In this document: positions 17,101 through 25,274 of the stretch, in pieces
How positions within the stretch are numbered: the first letter of the stretch is position 1
Layout of the letters: every line of letters starts with the position of its first letter
Assembly: GCA_002405515.1 (NCBI GenBank)
Contig: DHLZ01000304.1
Coordinates: 1-29,232 of the forward strand
DNA: 29,232 nt
DNA from: Planctomycetaceae bacterium UBA4655
GTDB lineage: Bacteria; Planctomycetota; Planctomycetia; Pirellulales; UBA1268
Direction: 5' to 3'
Notes under the pieces: generated by a model
The model's database searches: none
What the model was told of the DNA's origin: nothing
Seen by the model: the letters and a program-made list of their open reading frames with translations, nothing else
Made by a program: the position numbers and the translations under genes

Positions 17101-18963
17101 GGGACCGGCGTAGCCGTTGATCTCGTGGCAGCCGTAGCAGCCGTACTGACGGATGAGGTGGTAGCCCTCCACGAGCTTCGCCGCCGGCGGCTCCGGAAAA
17201 CGCGGGCTCGGCTCGAGGTCGACCACCTGGTGATGGCACTTCAGGCAGCTCGACTGCTCGAACCGGTTCGACAGCATCGGGAAGATCCAGTGATGGTTGT
17301 CGAACCACCCGTGCTCGTCGTGCCACTCGCGGGCCTGCTTCGGGCTGTTGGGCGTGTGGCTGGCCCACTTGAAGCTCGTCGCGCTTCCCTGCCCCTCGTG
17401 GCAGATCGTGCAGCCGAACGACTGCATTGGATGCGGGCTCGTGGAGCCGACGAACAGGTCGAGCCGGGGATGGGATGTGTAGGGCTCCGGCACGCCGCGA
17501 CGCACCTCGACGGCGACGGGAGCGGACCATTTCGGCGGCGACAGCAGGCTCGAAACCGCCATCCGCCGAGCGAGGGTCTTCGTGCCGGCAACCTCCACGA
17601 TCACGTCGCCGACCTTCACGCCGGCCTGGGCCGCCGGACTGCCCGGCACCACGACGCTCACCGTCGGATCCTCCTCGCGGAACAGGCCCCGCGGCGACAG
17701 CCGGATGCCGTAGATGGCCTGCAGCCGGTCGTTTTCGACGTCTTTGAGATTCTTGCCTGCTTCTTTTTCGGCCTTGGAATCTTCGCCCCGCTCCTTCTTG
17801 CTCCCTTCCTTTTCGGAATCTTCGACCGCCCTCGGGGCCTCGGCTGGAGTCGGCAGGGAGATCGCCACCGATTCCGTGCTGCAGTAGAGCGGCTCGCCCG
17901 GGGCTCCCGGCGCCGACTTGTCGATCCCCTTGTGGCAGGTGACGCAGCGGTCGAACCGGGCGACGTCGCGGAAGTTGTTGTTAATCGTGAGCTTCGGCAG
18001 CCAGATCTGGTCGATCTTCAAGGGGCTGTTGAACGCGTCGAGCACCGGCAGCTCGAGCAGCGACTTGCCGACGTTGGGCGCCCGGTCTGCAAGCGCCTTC
18101 GAGAGCATTGCGAGCTGCTGCTCGTGATCGGCAAAGGCTTTCTTCGCCGCATCCTCTTCGGCGGTAATCTGCCGCAGGAGCGAATCGAGCGATTTGCGGT
18201 GGGTGTTGGCCGCCTGCTGCGCCAAGTTCTTCTCGCCCACCTCGGCACGCTTCGCATCAGCGATCGCCAGCAACTCGGAGAGCCGCTCCTGGGGTGCTTC
18301 GTTTGCGACGGCAAGCTCGTAGTCAGCGCGGGCCTTGTCGAGTTCGGCCTTGGCCAGCTTGAGGGCCCCCGCCAGCAAGTCCTCGTGAAACTTCGCCCGC
18401 TTGGCCGCATCATGCATGCGGGCAAGCCGATCGCCGCGAAGGGCAAACCGTCTCTTGTCCAGCTCTTCGATCTTTTTGTTCAGATCTTTTATCTGCTTCT
18501 CGATCTCCTCATCGAGCTTTTTGCCGGCGATATTTTTGCTCTTCAACCTGGCCGCCAAGCCGCGCAACTCCGCAACCTGCCCCCTGAGCTCCTGAAGCGT
18601 GGCGAGATCCTGCTCGAGATTCTCTTCGATGAACGCGGCCGCCTGGGCATCCTGCGGAACCACCGCCACGGCCGCAGCGAACTTTCTGATCAATCCGCCG
18701 TCGAGCGGAGCCAGGCGGGCCTCGGACAACTCTTCGGTCAGACGCTCTCCCTGCGTGCGGTAGTCGGCCAAATTCTGCTGGTCGACCCGCGCCGCGGCCG
18801 TCCAGGTCTCGAGCTCGCGAAACTCCCTCTGGTACTTCTTCCACGGACGGGCGTGGTCTGCCGCGAGCATCGCAACGGTGGCCACGAGCAGCGCGACGGC
18901 CGACACGCCGAAGACGACGTGCAGGATCTTCAAGTCTCGCCAGGTTTGTTCTGTTGCGGGCAT
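14170..18963 (-). CDS. Giant membrane-anchored octahaem cytochrome c with PDZ domain
   Basis: At 1597 residues this is by far the largest gene here. Domains in order: a short cytoplasmic N-terminus, a single transmembrane anchor (about 12-34), a long charged coiled-coil region (about 41-300), haem site 1 (CVTCH, C340), an acidic/Lys-rich linker, a PDZ domain (about 415-487, core VVPGSPAAQAGVKVGDVI), and seven further CxxCH sites at C518, C573, C609, C813, C985, C1180 and C1437. A His-rich patch lies near residues 1030-1047, and a Pro/Ala-rich tail closes the protein. The bulk should lie outside the membrane. It follows the subunit-IV-type cytochrome b gene by 28 bases, in the place where a cytochrome c1 or f gene would be expected, so it probably replaces that subunit in a b6f-like complex. 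The frame is uninterrupted. Exact relatives cannot be named from sequence alone. Confidence 0.93.
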   Translation of the reverse strand: MPATEQTWRDLKILHVVFGVSAVALLVATVAMLAADHARPWKKYQREFRELETWTAAARVDQQNLADYRTQGERLTEELSEARLAPLDGGLIRKFAAAVAVVPQDAQAAAFIEENLEQDLATLQELRGQVAELRGLAARLKSKNIAGKKLDEEIEKQIKDLNKKIEELDKRRFALRGDRLARMHDAAKRAKFHEDLLAGALKLAKAELDKARADYELAVANEAPQERLSELLAIADAKRAEVGEKNLAQQAANTHRKSLDSLLRQITAEEDAAKKAFADHEQQLAMLSKALADRAPNVGKSLLELPVLDAFNSPLKIDQIWLPKLTINNNFRDVARFDRCVTCHKGIDKSAPGAPGEPLYCSTESVAISLPTPAEAPRAVEDSEKEGSKKERGEDSKAEKEAGKNLKDVENDRLQAIYGIRLSPRGLFREEDPTVSVVVPGSPAAQAGVKVGDVIVEVAGTKTLARRMAVSSLLSPPKWSAPVAVEVRRGVPEPYTSHPRLDLFVGSTSPHPMQSFGCTICHEGQGSATSFKWASHTPNSPKQAREWHDEHGWFDNHHWIFPMLSNRFEQSSCLKCHHQVVDLEPSPRFPEPPAAKLVEGYHLIRQYGCYGCHEINGYAGPDKRIGPDMRLSPNYHEVAQAVLSDPGLSKLGPTAERWAKDVEGGPDGRVARERLREAIEIDARAGDEAKLSPRSHQLAVLLKDPETPGSLPKVGPSLRHVKDKVGFDWAYSWLRDPTDFRPSTKMPKFFGLWEHLSGKGLEESERYEPIEIRSMISYLSASSQPFDFVKPYEGITAAPDVERGKKVFQVRGCLACHQHSDFPEAKSTHGPNLSRMGAKVASNKNGPAWLYSWLREPARYHPKTIMPNVLLEPVKLADGRLSDPAADATAYLMASNDGWKPTGIPAADSLTVDERKATEELAVMYLKDRFPAVKAEEYAKGGLPREMASIQGDERMLLGLTADAADRDRKLLEYVGKKTIAKLACYSCHDIPGFEDAKPAGAALADWGRKESSKIAFEQVSHFVMAQLAGHDPHGGGHHGHANAHGPAAMDKSGKTVPPDPTVASDLAYASTEEPHVSPESVDPDTGYFLSRLLAHDRQGFLWQKLRAPRSYDYKKAENKSYNERYRMPKFPFNDAQREAVMTFVLGLVAEPPAPQFVNTPGPREQARLDGLKVAEQYNCGGCHSLELDRWDIRYRPESLRDSPKVADYPFLAPRFTSEQVNESLATDRQGRRKAVLHGMPVLDPETGRPQRVDEDGVPVEEGDAEAVVHHPFMLFKDALVDGKPRPVGAQNLLVPDDALAAGKRYPARGGDLARLLFPVVIRDEKAINPNVKPDDAWGWLPPPLAGEGLKVQTGWLHRFLLEPHTIRPAAVLRMPKFHFGSEESGKLVNYFAAVDGADFPYDYDARYEQSSLATAEASHPGHLSDALKIVTNGNYCVKCHLLGSYSPPGNPKALAPQLERIHQRLRPDYTHDWIANPKRFLPYTGMPVNIPFDQPVSQDLYRGTSEQQVAALTDLLMHFDAFAKRNLSLEAFLRQPAPAASPAAAPQSSRPQPADERGASSRVGGRPTLPLRVPERTIQEVGVSPIQGTARPAPQQ

Positions 18964-18991
18964 GGTGTGGAGCTCCGACGGGGGAGCGGCG

Positions 18992-20317
18992 TCAGAAGTT
19001 CAGGGAAAACTCCGGAATGCTGATGATGTACTTCAGGTTCACCGTCCAGCGGAGGATCATCTTCAGCGGCAGCGTGAGCATCAGCAGCATGAGATTCATC
19101 ATCACCATGTAGCGGATGAATCCCATCTTCTTGAAGAAGCCGCGAAAGATCGTCACGGCGAGGAGCGGCGGCAGGAGCACGAGATAGGCCCCCATGATCA
19201 ACAGACCGGGAGCCTCCCGCAGCAGGATGTAGCCCACCTGCGTGAGGGCCCCGGCCCCCTGCGGCGGCCGGGGCAGCGGACGGTCGAGCAGGTTCACCCA
19301 GAACATCTGCGGCAGGTCGACGTTGTTGAGCACCTCGACCTTGTAGGGGCTCCAGTACTCGAACGGACCGAAGAAGTTCCAGTTCGGGCCGCGGAGGAAC
19401 GTGCCCAGAATGATCAGCGTGATCCACAGTTCGAGGAAACCGAACTGGAATGTGAGGTAGCCGAACTTCCGCTCGGCGATCGAGTAGTAGCCGTTCCCCT
19501 TCTTGTTGTAGTCGAGATAGGGAATCGCCATGAGCCCGAAGATCACGAGGCTCGGCAGCACGACGCCCGCATACCACGGGTCGAAGTAAACGAGCATCTC
19601 CTGGAGCCCCAGGAAGTACCACGGCGCCTTCGAAGGGTTCGGCGTCTTCACGCTCGACGCCGGCTCCTCGAGCGGCGCCTGCAGCAGGATCGCCCAGGCC
19701 AGGAGGAACGCCGACACGGCCACCATGCAGATGAGTTCCGTGTAGACGAGGTCGGGCCAGACGAGCACCTTTTCGTCGTCGAGCTTCTCCATCGGCGGCT
19801 CGCCCCGGGCGATCCGTTCGTCGTTCACGACCGCCTGCTTCGTGGCGACCCAGGTGAAGAAGGCGAGCAGGAACACGAGCCCGACGATCGGCACGTTGTC
19901 GGGCTTCATGACGATCGACGCGAAGTTGGCGTCGGCCATCGAGAGCCCCATCGCCAGGAGCGACACGTTCAGAATCGTCCAGGCCACCATCGGCTGCACG
20001 AAGAACTTGCGAAACACGAACAGAATCACGAGCAGGGCCGTGGTGCCGAGCGTGTAGATCACCGGGCCGGAGAGGGCGTTCACGGCCGCACGCACCGCCG
20101 CCGGCAGGGCCGGCACGAGCGACGGGCTGCCGGTGAGGGCCAGGCCGCAGAGCACCATCATGACACCGGCGAAAACGGTCCAGACGAGGGCCCATCCGGG
20201 CTGGTTTTTCTTCTGCCAGAGGATCAACGCGGCGATCGCGTTGGCGATCGCGATGGCGGCATAGTAGCCGCCCAGAAAGCCGGAAACGTCCTTCAGAAAC
20301 AGCTCGGGGGAATGCAT
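18992..20317 (-). CDS. Cytochrome b C-terminal (subunit IV-type) protein, extended
   Basis: Part of the quinol-oxidising site of the complex III encoded here. Of 441 residues, only about 185-310 resemble subunit IV of b6f or the C-terminal half of cytochrome b: a helix (190-213), the Qo-site segment SKAPWYFLGLQEM (231-234 is APWY where most families have PEWY), and helices at about 250-266 and 288-306. Before it lies an extension of some 180 residues with about five hydrophobic helices (13-33, 42-63, 85-105, 110-128, 141-158); after it come two more (about 365-390, 403-422). Subunit IV is normally about 160 residues. I use the ATG at 20315-20317, eight bases after the cytochrome b6-type stop; a longer reading of the frame overlaps that gene and is not plausible. 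Confidence 0.9.
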   Translation of the reverse strand: MHSPELFLKDVSGFLGGYYAAIAIANAIAALILWQKKNQPGWALVWTVFAGVMMVLCGLALTGSPSLVPALPAAVRAAVNALSGPVIYTLGTTALLVILFVFRKFFVQPMVAWTILNVSLLAMGLSMADANFASIVMKPDNVPIVGLVFLLAFFTWVATKQAVVNDERIARGEPPMEKLDDEKVLVWPDLVYTELICMVAVSAFLLAWAILLQAPLEEPASSVKTPNPSKAPWYFLGLQEMLVYFDPWYAGVVLPSLVIFGLMAIPYLDYNKKGNGYYSIAERKFGYLTFQFGFLELWITLIILGTFLRGPNWNFFGPFEYWSPYKVEVLNNVDLPQMFWVNLLDRPLPRPPQGAGALTQVGYILLREAPGLLIMGAYLVLLPPLLAVTIFRGFFKKMGFIRYMVMMNLMLLMLTLPLKMILRWTVNLKYIISIPEFSLNF

Positions 20318-20325
20318 GGTTTCTC

Positions 20326-21099
20326 TCAGAGCGGCCCGCTGATGCCGCCGTCCTTTCGCACCCGCCAAAAGTGGATGGCAAGCAGGAGCGCCACGGCGAG
20401 GGGGATCGCAATGCAGTGCAACACGTAGAACCGATTGAGCGTTTCCTCTCCCACGAACCTGGCCCCCAGCAGCCCGAAGCGGGCGTCGGAGCCGTCGGTG
20501 ATCATGTCGATGCCGCCGATCGAGAGCAGCTGCTGACCGGGCCCCTCGTAGCCGAGAATCGGCGTGGCCCTCGCCATGTTCGAACCCACCGTGATCGCCC
20601 AGATCGCCAGCTGGTCCCAGGGCAGCAGGTAGCCGGTGAACGAGAGCAGCAGCGTGAGCAAAAGCAGGATCACGCCGATCACCCAGTTGAACTCCCGGGG
20701 CGGCTTGTAGCTCCCCGTGAGAAACACGCGGTACATGTGGAGCCACGTCGTGATCACCATCGCGTGGGCGCCCCAGCGGTGCAACTCACGCAAAATGCCC
20801 AGGCTGGTCACATCGCGGAGCGCGAGGATGTCGTTGTAGGCCCATTCGAGCGTGGGGCGGTAGTAGAACATCAGAAGCACGCCCGTGACCGTTTCGACGA
20901 GAAAGAGAAAAAACGTCACGCCTCCCATGCACCAGGTGAAGGAGAGGGCGATACCCTGCTTCTTGATCGACACCGGATGGAGGTGCAGGAAGAAGTTCGT
21001 CAGCATCACCACGATCCGATTTCGCCGGTCGAGCGGCATCGGGTGCCTGAAGATGCTCTTCCAGATCTGCGAGTTTCGGATCGTTTCGCCGATGGCCAT
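20326..21099 (-). CDS. petB: Cytochrome b6-type subunit of complex III
   Basis: Membrane subunit holding the two b haems that carry electrons across the membrane in the Q cycle. The 257-residue protein matches the length of a split b6-type subunit and ends in KDGGISGPL, like plastid b6. Haem ligands are H107 and H121 (helix with HRWGAH and LHMYR) and H228 and H243; the 15-residue interval in the second pair is the b6f type. Other landmarks are FYYRPT and GYLLPWDQLAIWA. C57 in WCMGGVT aligns with Cys35 of cytochrome b6, the residue that binds the extra haem ci (cn), so a covalent c-type haem on the n side is likely. The start ATG at 21097-21099 is 72 bases after the Rieske stop. Confidence 0.95.
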   Translation of the reverse strand: MAIGETIRNSQIWKSIFRHPMPLDRRNRIVVMLTNFFLHLHPVSIKKQGIALSFTWCMGGVTFFLFLVETVTGVLLMFYYRPTLEWAYNDILALRDVTSLGILRELHRWGAHAMVITTWLHMYRVFLTGSYKPPREFNWVIGVILLLLTLLLSFTGYLLPWDQLAIWAITVGSNMARATPILGYEGPGQQLLSIGGIDMITDGSDARFGLLGARFVGEETLNRFYVLHCIAIPLAVALLLAIHFWRVRKDGGISGPL

Positions 21100-21171
21100 G
21101 GCTGGACTCGGATTCCTTTTCGTGCTGGGAGTGCTTGTCGTGCCGGGAGTGGGGGTCGAGCGAGGCCTTGA

Positions 21172-22287
21172 CTAGACGGTGACGAACGAAGAGGGATCGG
21201 CCCACTGCCCCAGTTCTTCCTGGAAGGTCCGGCTCTTGTCGACCTCGAGCTGGCCGTCGTCGGCCACCTTGATGGCGTACCGCTCGAGCGGCCTGGGGGC
21301 GGGGCCCTCGAAGTTGACGCCGTCCTTGTAGAAACCGCTGCCGTGGCAGGGGCACTTGAACTTCTGCTCGGCTTCGAGCCAGTTGGGAGTGCAGCCCAGG
21401 TGCGTGCAGACGGTCTTCAGGGCGTAGATCTGCTGCTGCCCCTGAACCTCGCTGTTGACCACCCAGACGCCGTACTGCGCCACGAACTTCGTCTCCACCT
21501 TGCCCGAAGGGAAACCATCCTTGAAGCCGACCTTGAACCGGCTCGGCGGCTCGGCCAGCACGTTCGGAAAGAGAAACCTCGCGAGCCCCAGCGTGAAGAG
21601 GCCGCCCGTGACCGAGAGCGCGGTGAACCCCACCGCCATGAACGACCCGAGCGCGATCTCGAGAAAGCCTCGCCGATCCTCCCCTTCCACGGCGGCCTTT
21701 TTCGCCGGCTGCGGCTTGGCGGGCATCTTCGGCATCGGCATTTTCGGAGCCGCCGCGGCTGCCTTCTTTTCCGGGGCCGACCGGGGCTTCTCCGGCCTCG
21801 GCGATATCGACGCGTCTGACTTGCTCACCGGCCCAGGTTTTGCGGCGGCCCGGGCCGAGGCGAGGATGCTCGCCGTATCGAGCGACGTGAACGGCTTGGC
21901 GGCGGCCGGCTTCGAGGCTGCGGGCTTCGCGGCAGCTGCCGGCTTCGGGGCTGCCGGCTTCGGGGCTGCTGCCGGCTTTTCGGCGGACACAGCCGCCGCC
22001 TCGCCAGCCGGCTGGTTTTTTCGTGCCATCGCGAGGATATCTTTCACGCTCGGGCGACCGCCGGCCGCGGCACCAGCAGCGGGCTTCGCGGCCGGCTTGG
22101 CCCCGGCCGGCTTCGGGGCCGCGGGCTTCGGGGCGCCAGAATCCGCCGCCGCGGGCGATTCCGCCGCCTCGGGCGAATCCGAAACCGCAGATTCTTCAGC
22201 CGGCGTCGGCTTCGCACCGCCGCCCGCTTTCTCCGCCCGCGCGGCTGCCAGAATTTCGGCGACCGACATTTTCTTCCGCTCAGCCAT
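21172..22287 (-). CDS. petC: Rieske iron-sulfur protein with long repeat-bearing N-terminus
   Basis: Takes electrons from quinol at the Qo site of complex III. The C-terminal domain has both cluster motifs, CTHLGC (294-299) and CPCHGS (312-317), which hold the 2Fe-2S cluster through two Cys and two His. A twin-arginine motif DRRGFLE (204-210) precedes the membrane anchor (about 209-237). The first 200 residues should be cytoplasmic: they are Ala/Lys/Pro-rich and carry three copies of a short motif, SVAEILAAAR (8-17), SVKDILAMAR (80-89) and DTASILASAR (137-146). Typical Rieske proteins have only a short stretch there. I choose the ATG at 22285-22287, since GAGGGG lies five bases upstream; a GTG two codons earlier is too close to it. 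First gene of the operon. Confidence 0.95.
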   Translation of the reverse strand: MAERKKMSVAEILAAARAEKAGGGAKPTPAEESAVSDSPEAAESPAAADSGAPKPAAPKPAGAKPAAKPAAGAAAGGRPSVKDILAMARKNQPAGEAAAVSAEKPAAAPKPAAPKPAAAAKPAASKPAAAKPFTSLDTASILASARAAAKPGPVSKSDASISPRPEKPRSAPEKKAAAAAPKMPMPKMPAKPQPAKKAAVEGEDRRGFLEIALGSFMAVGFTALSVTGGLFTLGLARFLFPNVLAEPPSRFKVGFKDGFPSGKVETKFVAQYGVWVVNSEVQGQQQIYALKTVCTHLGCTPNWLEAEQKFKCPCHGSGFYKDGVNFEGPAPRPLERYAIKVADDGQLEVDKSRTFQEELGQWADPSSFVTV

Positions 22288-22341
22288 CGACACCCCTCAT
22301 GGAGAACCCCGAATGGCCAAATTGTCCGGGGTTTTTGAAGT

Positions 22342-22359
22342 TCGTGATTTTTTTCACGA
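22342..22359. promoter_or_regulatory. Inverted repeat in the Rieske leader
   Basis: TCGTGA and TCACGA face each other across six T residues. The repeat falls a few bases after the transcription start predicted from the promoter at 22371-22398, so it could be an operator for a dimeric regulator or a short hairpin at the 5' end of the operon transcript. The symmetry is seen; the function is inferred. Confidence 0.4.
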
Positions 22360-22370
22360 TGTCCTGTTTA

Positions 22371-22398
22371 ACTGTATCGGCACCGCTAGGGCTGTCAA
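22371..22398 (-). promoter_or_regulatory. Sigma-70-like promoter of the respiratory operon
   Basis: On the minus strand a perfect TTGACA (-35, at 22393-22398) is followed after 16 bases by TACAGT (-10, at 22371-22376). Transcription would begin near 22364, leaving a leader of about 77 bases before the Rieske ATG. It is the only good promoter seen upstream of the 19-gene run, and it sits in the divergent gap shared with purD. Confidence 0.55.
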
Positions 22399-22569
22399 TG
22401 TCGTTCGTCCGCCGAAGCCGAGGGGTGGGCGGGATTTGCCGGTGCAGGACCCTCGGGACGATCGTGGGGTGGCGACAGCCGGCCGCGGAAGGGCCGCCCC
22501 TCGGGAAGGCTTCGAAAATCGCTACACTCCGCGGGCCGCCGTCGGAACGGATGACTTCGGAATGATCGG

Positions 22570-23928
<1,359 letters not shown>

Positions 23929-23956
23929 CGAAACCGGGACCGCCTCGAGGCGAACG

Positions 23957-24964
23957 ATGAAACTCAGGGCAGGCATCGTCGGGCTCGGCAGCCAGTGGGA
24001 CCAACGGTACAAGCCCGCCCTGCGGGCGCTGGCCGACCGCTTCGAGGTCCGCGGCATCTGCGAGCAGGTCGCGCACCGCGCGGCGAAGGCGGCGGCGGAG
24101 TTCGGCGCCGTCGCCGTCGACGGCTATCGGGCGCTCGCGGCCCGCGACGACGTGGACGTGATCCTCTACCTGGCGGACCAGTGGTGCGGTCCGATGCCGA
24201 TCCTCGCCGCCTGCGACCACGGCAAGGCGGTCTACTCGGCGATCTCGCTGCCGATCGACGTGCCCGAGGCGGAACAGCTGCGGGCGAGGATCGACGCCTC
24301 GGGAATCGCCTTCATGGCGGAGCTGCCGCGACGGCACGCCCCCGCGACCGTGCGGCTGAAGGAGCTCATCGCGACCCGGCTCGGCACGCCGCGGATGCTC
24401 TTCTGCCACCGCCGCGTGCCGCTCGGAAGGCGGTCCGCCCCCAGCCAGCCCCGCGACCGTGCGAGCGAGGCCCGCGACCTCATGGAACTCGTCGACTGGT
24501 GCCGCTACGTCGCGGGCGCCGAGCCGACGAGCGTGGTCGCCGTGCGGCACGCCGAGGCGCCGGGCGGCCTCGACGACTACCAGATGATGAGCCTCGACTT
24601 CACGCAGGAAGGCCGTCCCGGCGACGGCGCGATCGCGCAGGTGAGCTGCGGCTACTACATGCCCGAGCAGTGGGAGGAGGCTGTGGGATTCCGTCCCCCC
24701 CCCGCCCTGCAGGTCGTCTGCACCAACGGCATCGCCTTCGTCGATCTGCCCTCGAGCCTCGTCTGGTTCGACTCGTTCGGCCGCCACCAGGAGTCGCTCG
24801 ACAGCGACCGGCCCGTCGACGAGCACATGCTCATCCAGTTTCACCGCAAGGTGACGAGCCTCGTGCGGGCCGTGAGCGGCCTCGACGACACGCTCCGCGC
24901 GATGAAGATCGTGGCAGCCGCCTCCGCGAGCCAGTCCGAGGGCCGCCGCATGCCGCTCGGGTGA
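23957..24964 (+). CDS. Gfo/Idh/MocA-like oxidoreductase
   Basis: Probable NAD(P)-dependent dehydrogenase of unknown substrate, 335 residues. The N-terminal Rossmann domain begins RAGIVGLGSQWDQRYKPAL and continues through VRGICEQ and DVDVILYLADQW. Where typical family members have the catalytic EKP motif after the cofactor domain, this protein reads AVYSAISLPIDVPEA, so the usual lysine is missing there. The C-terminal part is alpha/beta-like and ends near a stretch common in the family (HEDTLRAMKIVAAA-like, here LDDTLRAMKIVAAASAS). The ATG at 23957 has GAGG six bases upstream. It follows purD by 28 bases and is likely co-transcribed, though a purine role is not implied. It may be a non-catalytic or divergent member. 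Confidence 0.8.
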   Translation: MKLRAGIVGLGSQWDQRYKPALRALADRFEVRGICEQVAHRAAKAAAEFGAVAVDGYRALAARDDVDVILYLADQWCGPMPILAACDHGKAVYSAISLPIDVPEAEQLRARIDASGIAFMAELPRRHAPATVRLKELIATRLGTPRMLFCHRRVPLGRRSAPSQPRDRASEARDLMELVDWCRYVAGAEPTSVVAVRHAEAPGGLDDYQMMSLDFTQEGRPGDGAIAQVSCGYYMPEQWEEAVGFRPPPALQVVCTNGIAFVDLPSSLVWFDSFGRHQESLDSDRPVDEHMLIQFHRKVTSLVRAVSGLDDTLRAMKIVAAASASQSEGRRMPLG

Positions 24965-25023
24965 GCGATCATTGCTTGACGGGACCGTCGGCGACTTCGA
25001 TCGGTTTTCAGGGAACGTCAACC

Positions 25024-25068
25024 CTGCGGGGTTTGGGGCTGCCCGTGCCCATCGCCGGACGTTCGCCG
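25024..25068 (+). repeat. Partial direct copy of the adjacent repeat's left end
   Basis: This stretch resembles 25082-25126 in the same orientation, sharing GGCTGCCCGT and CGCCGGACG cores with scattered differences (roughly 80 percent by eye). It looks like a truncated copy of the inverted-repeat element that follows. Confidence 0.55.
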
Positions 25069-25085
25069 TGGGTCAAACGTGCTGG

Positions 25086-25227
25086 GGTTCGAGGCTGCCC
25101 GTATGCCGCTCGCCGGACGCTCGCTGCGCCCATCCTGGGCTTTCGCTCGCTCGGAGCTGCCTGCGCTTCGGCATCCTGCCTCCGCTGGTCAGCTACGCCG
25201 TCTCGGGCACACGGGCAACCCCGAACC
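25086..25227. mobile_element. MITE-like element with 22-base terminal inverted repeats
   Basis: The ends 25086-25107 and 25206-25227 are inverted copies of one another with 3 mismatches in 22 bases. GGTCAAACGTG occurs at 25071-25081 and again at 25228-25238, directly after the right end and 4 bases before the left end, which resembles a long target-site duplication. At 142 bases it carries no credible gene. It may instead be a dispersed structured repeat without mobility. Confidence 0.45.
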
Positions 25228-25274
25228 GGTCAAACGTGGGGCTGATCGCAGCACACAGGCACTCAGATGCTGAA

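Noticed and set aside
16381..19023. 880-codon open frame on the plus strand opposite the octahaem cytochrome gene
   Set aside because: It is the mirror of a GC-rich coding frame. Its product is Arg/Leu/Val-rich without domains, while the minus strand encodes clear haem sites and a PDZ domain.
22294..22569. RNA gene or riboswitch in the divergent gap before purD
   Set aside because: Beyond the promoter and the short inverted repeat I see no conserved fold such as a purine aptamer.
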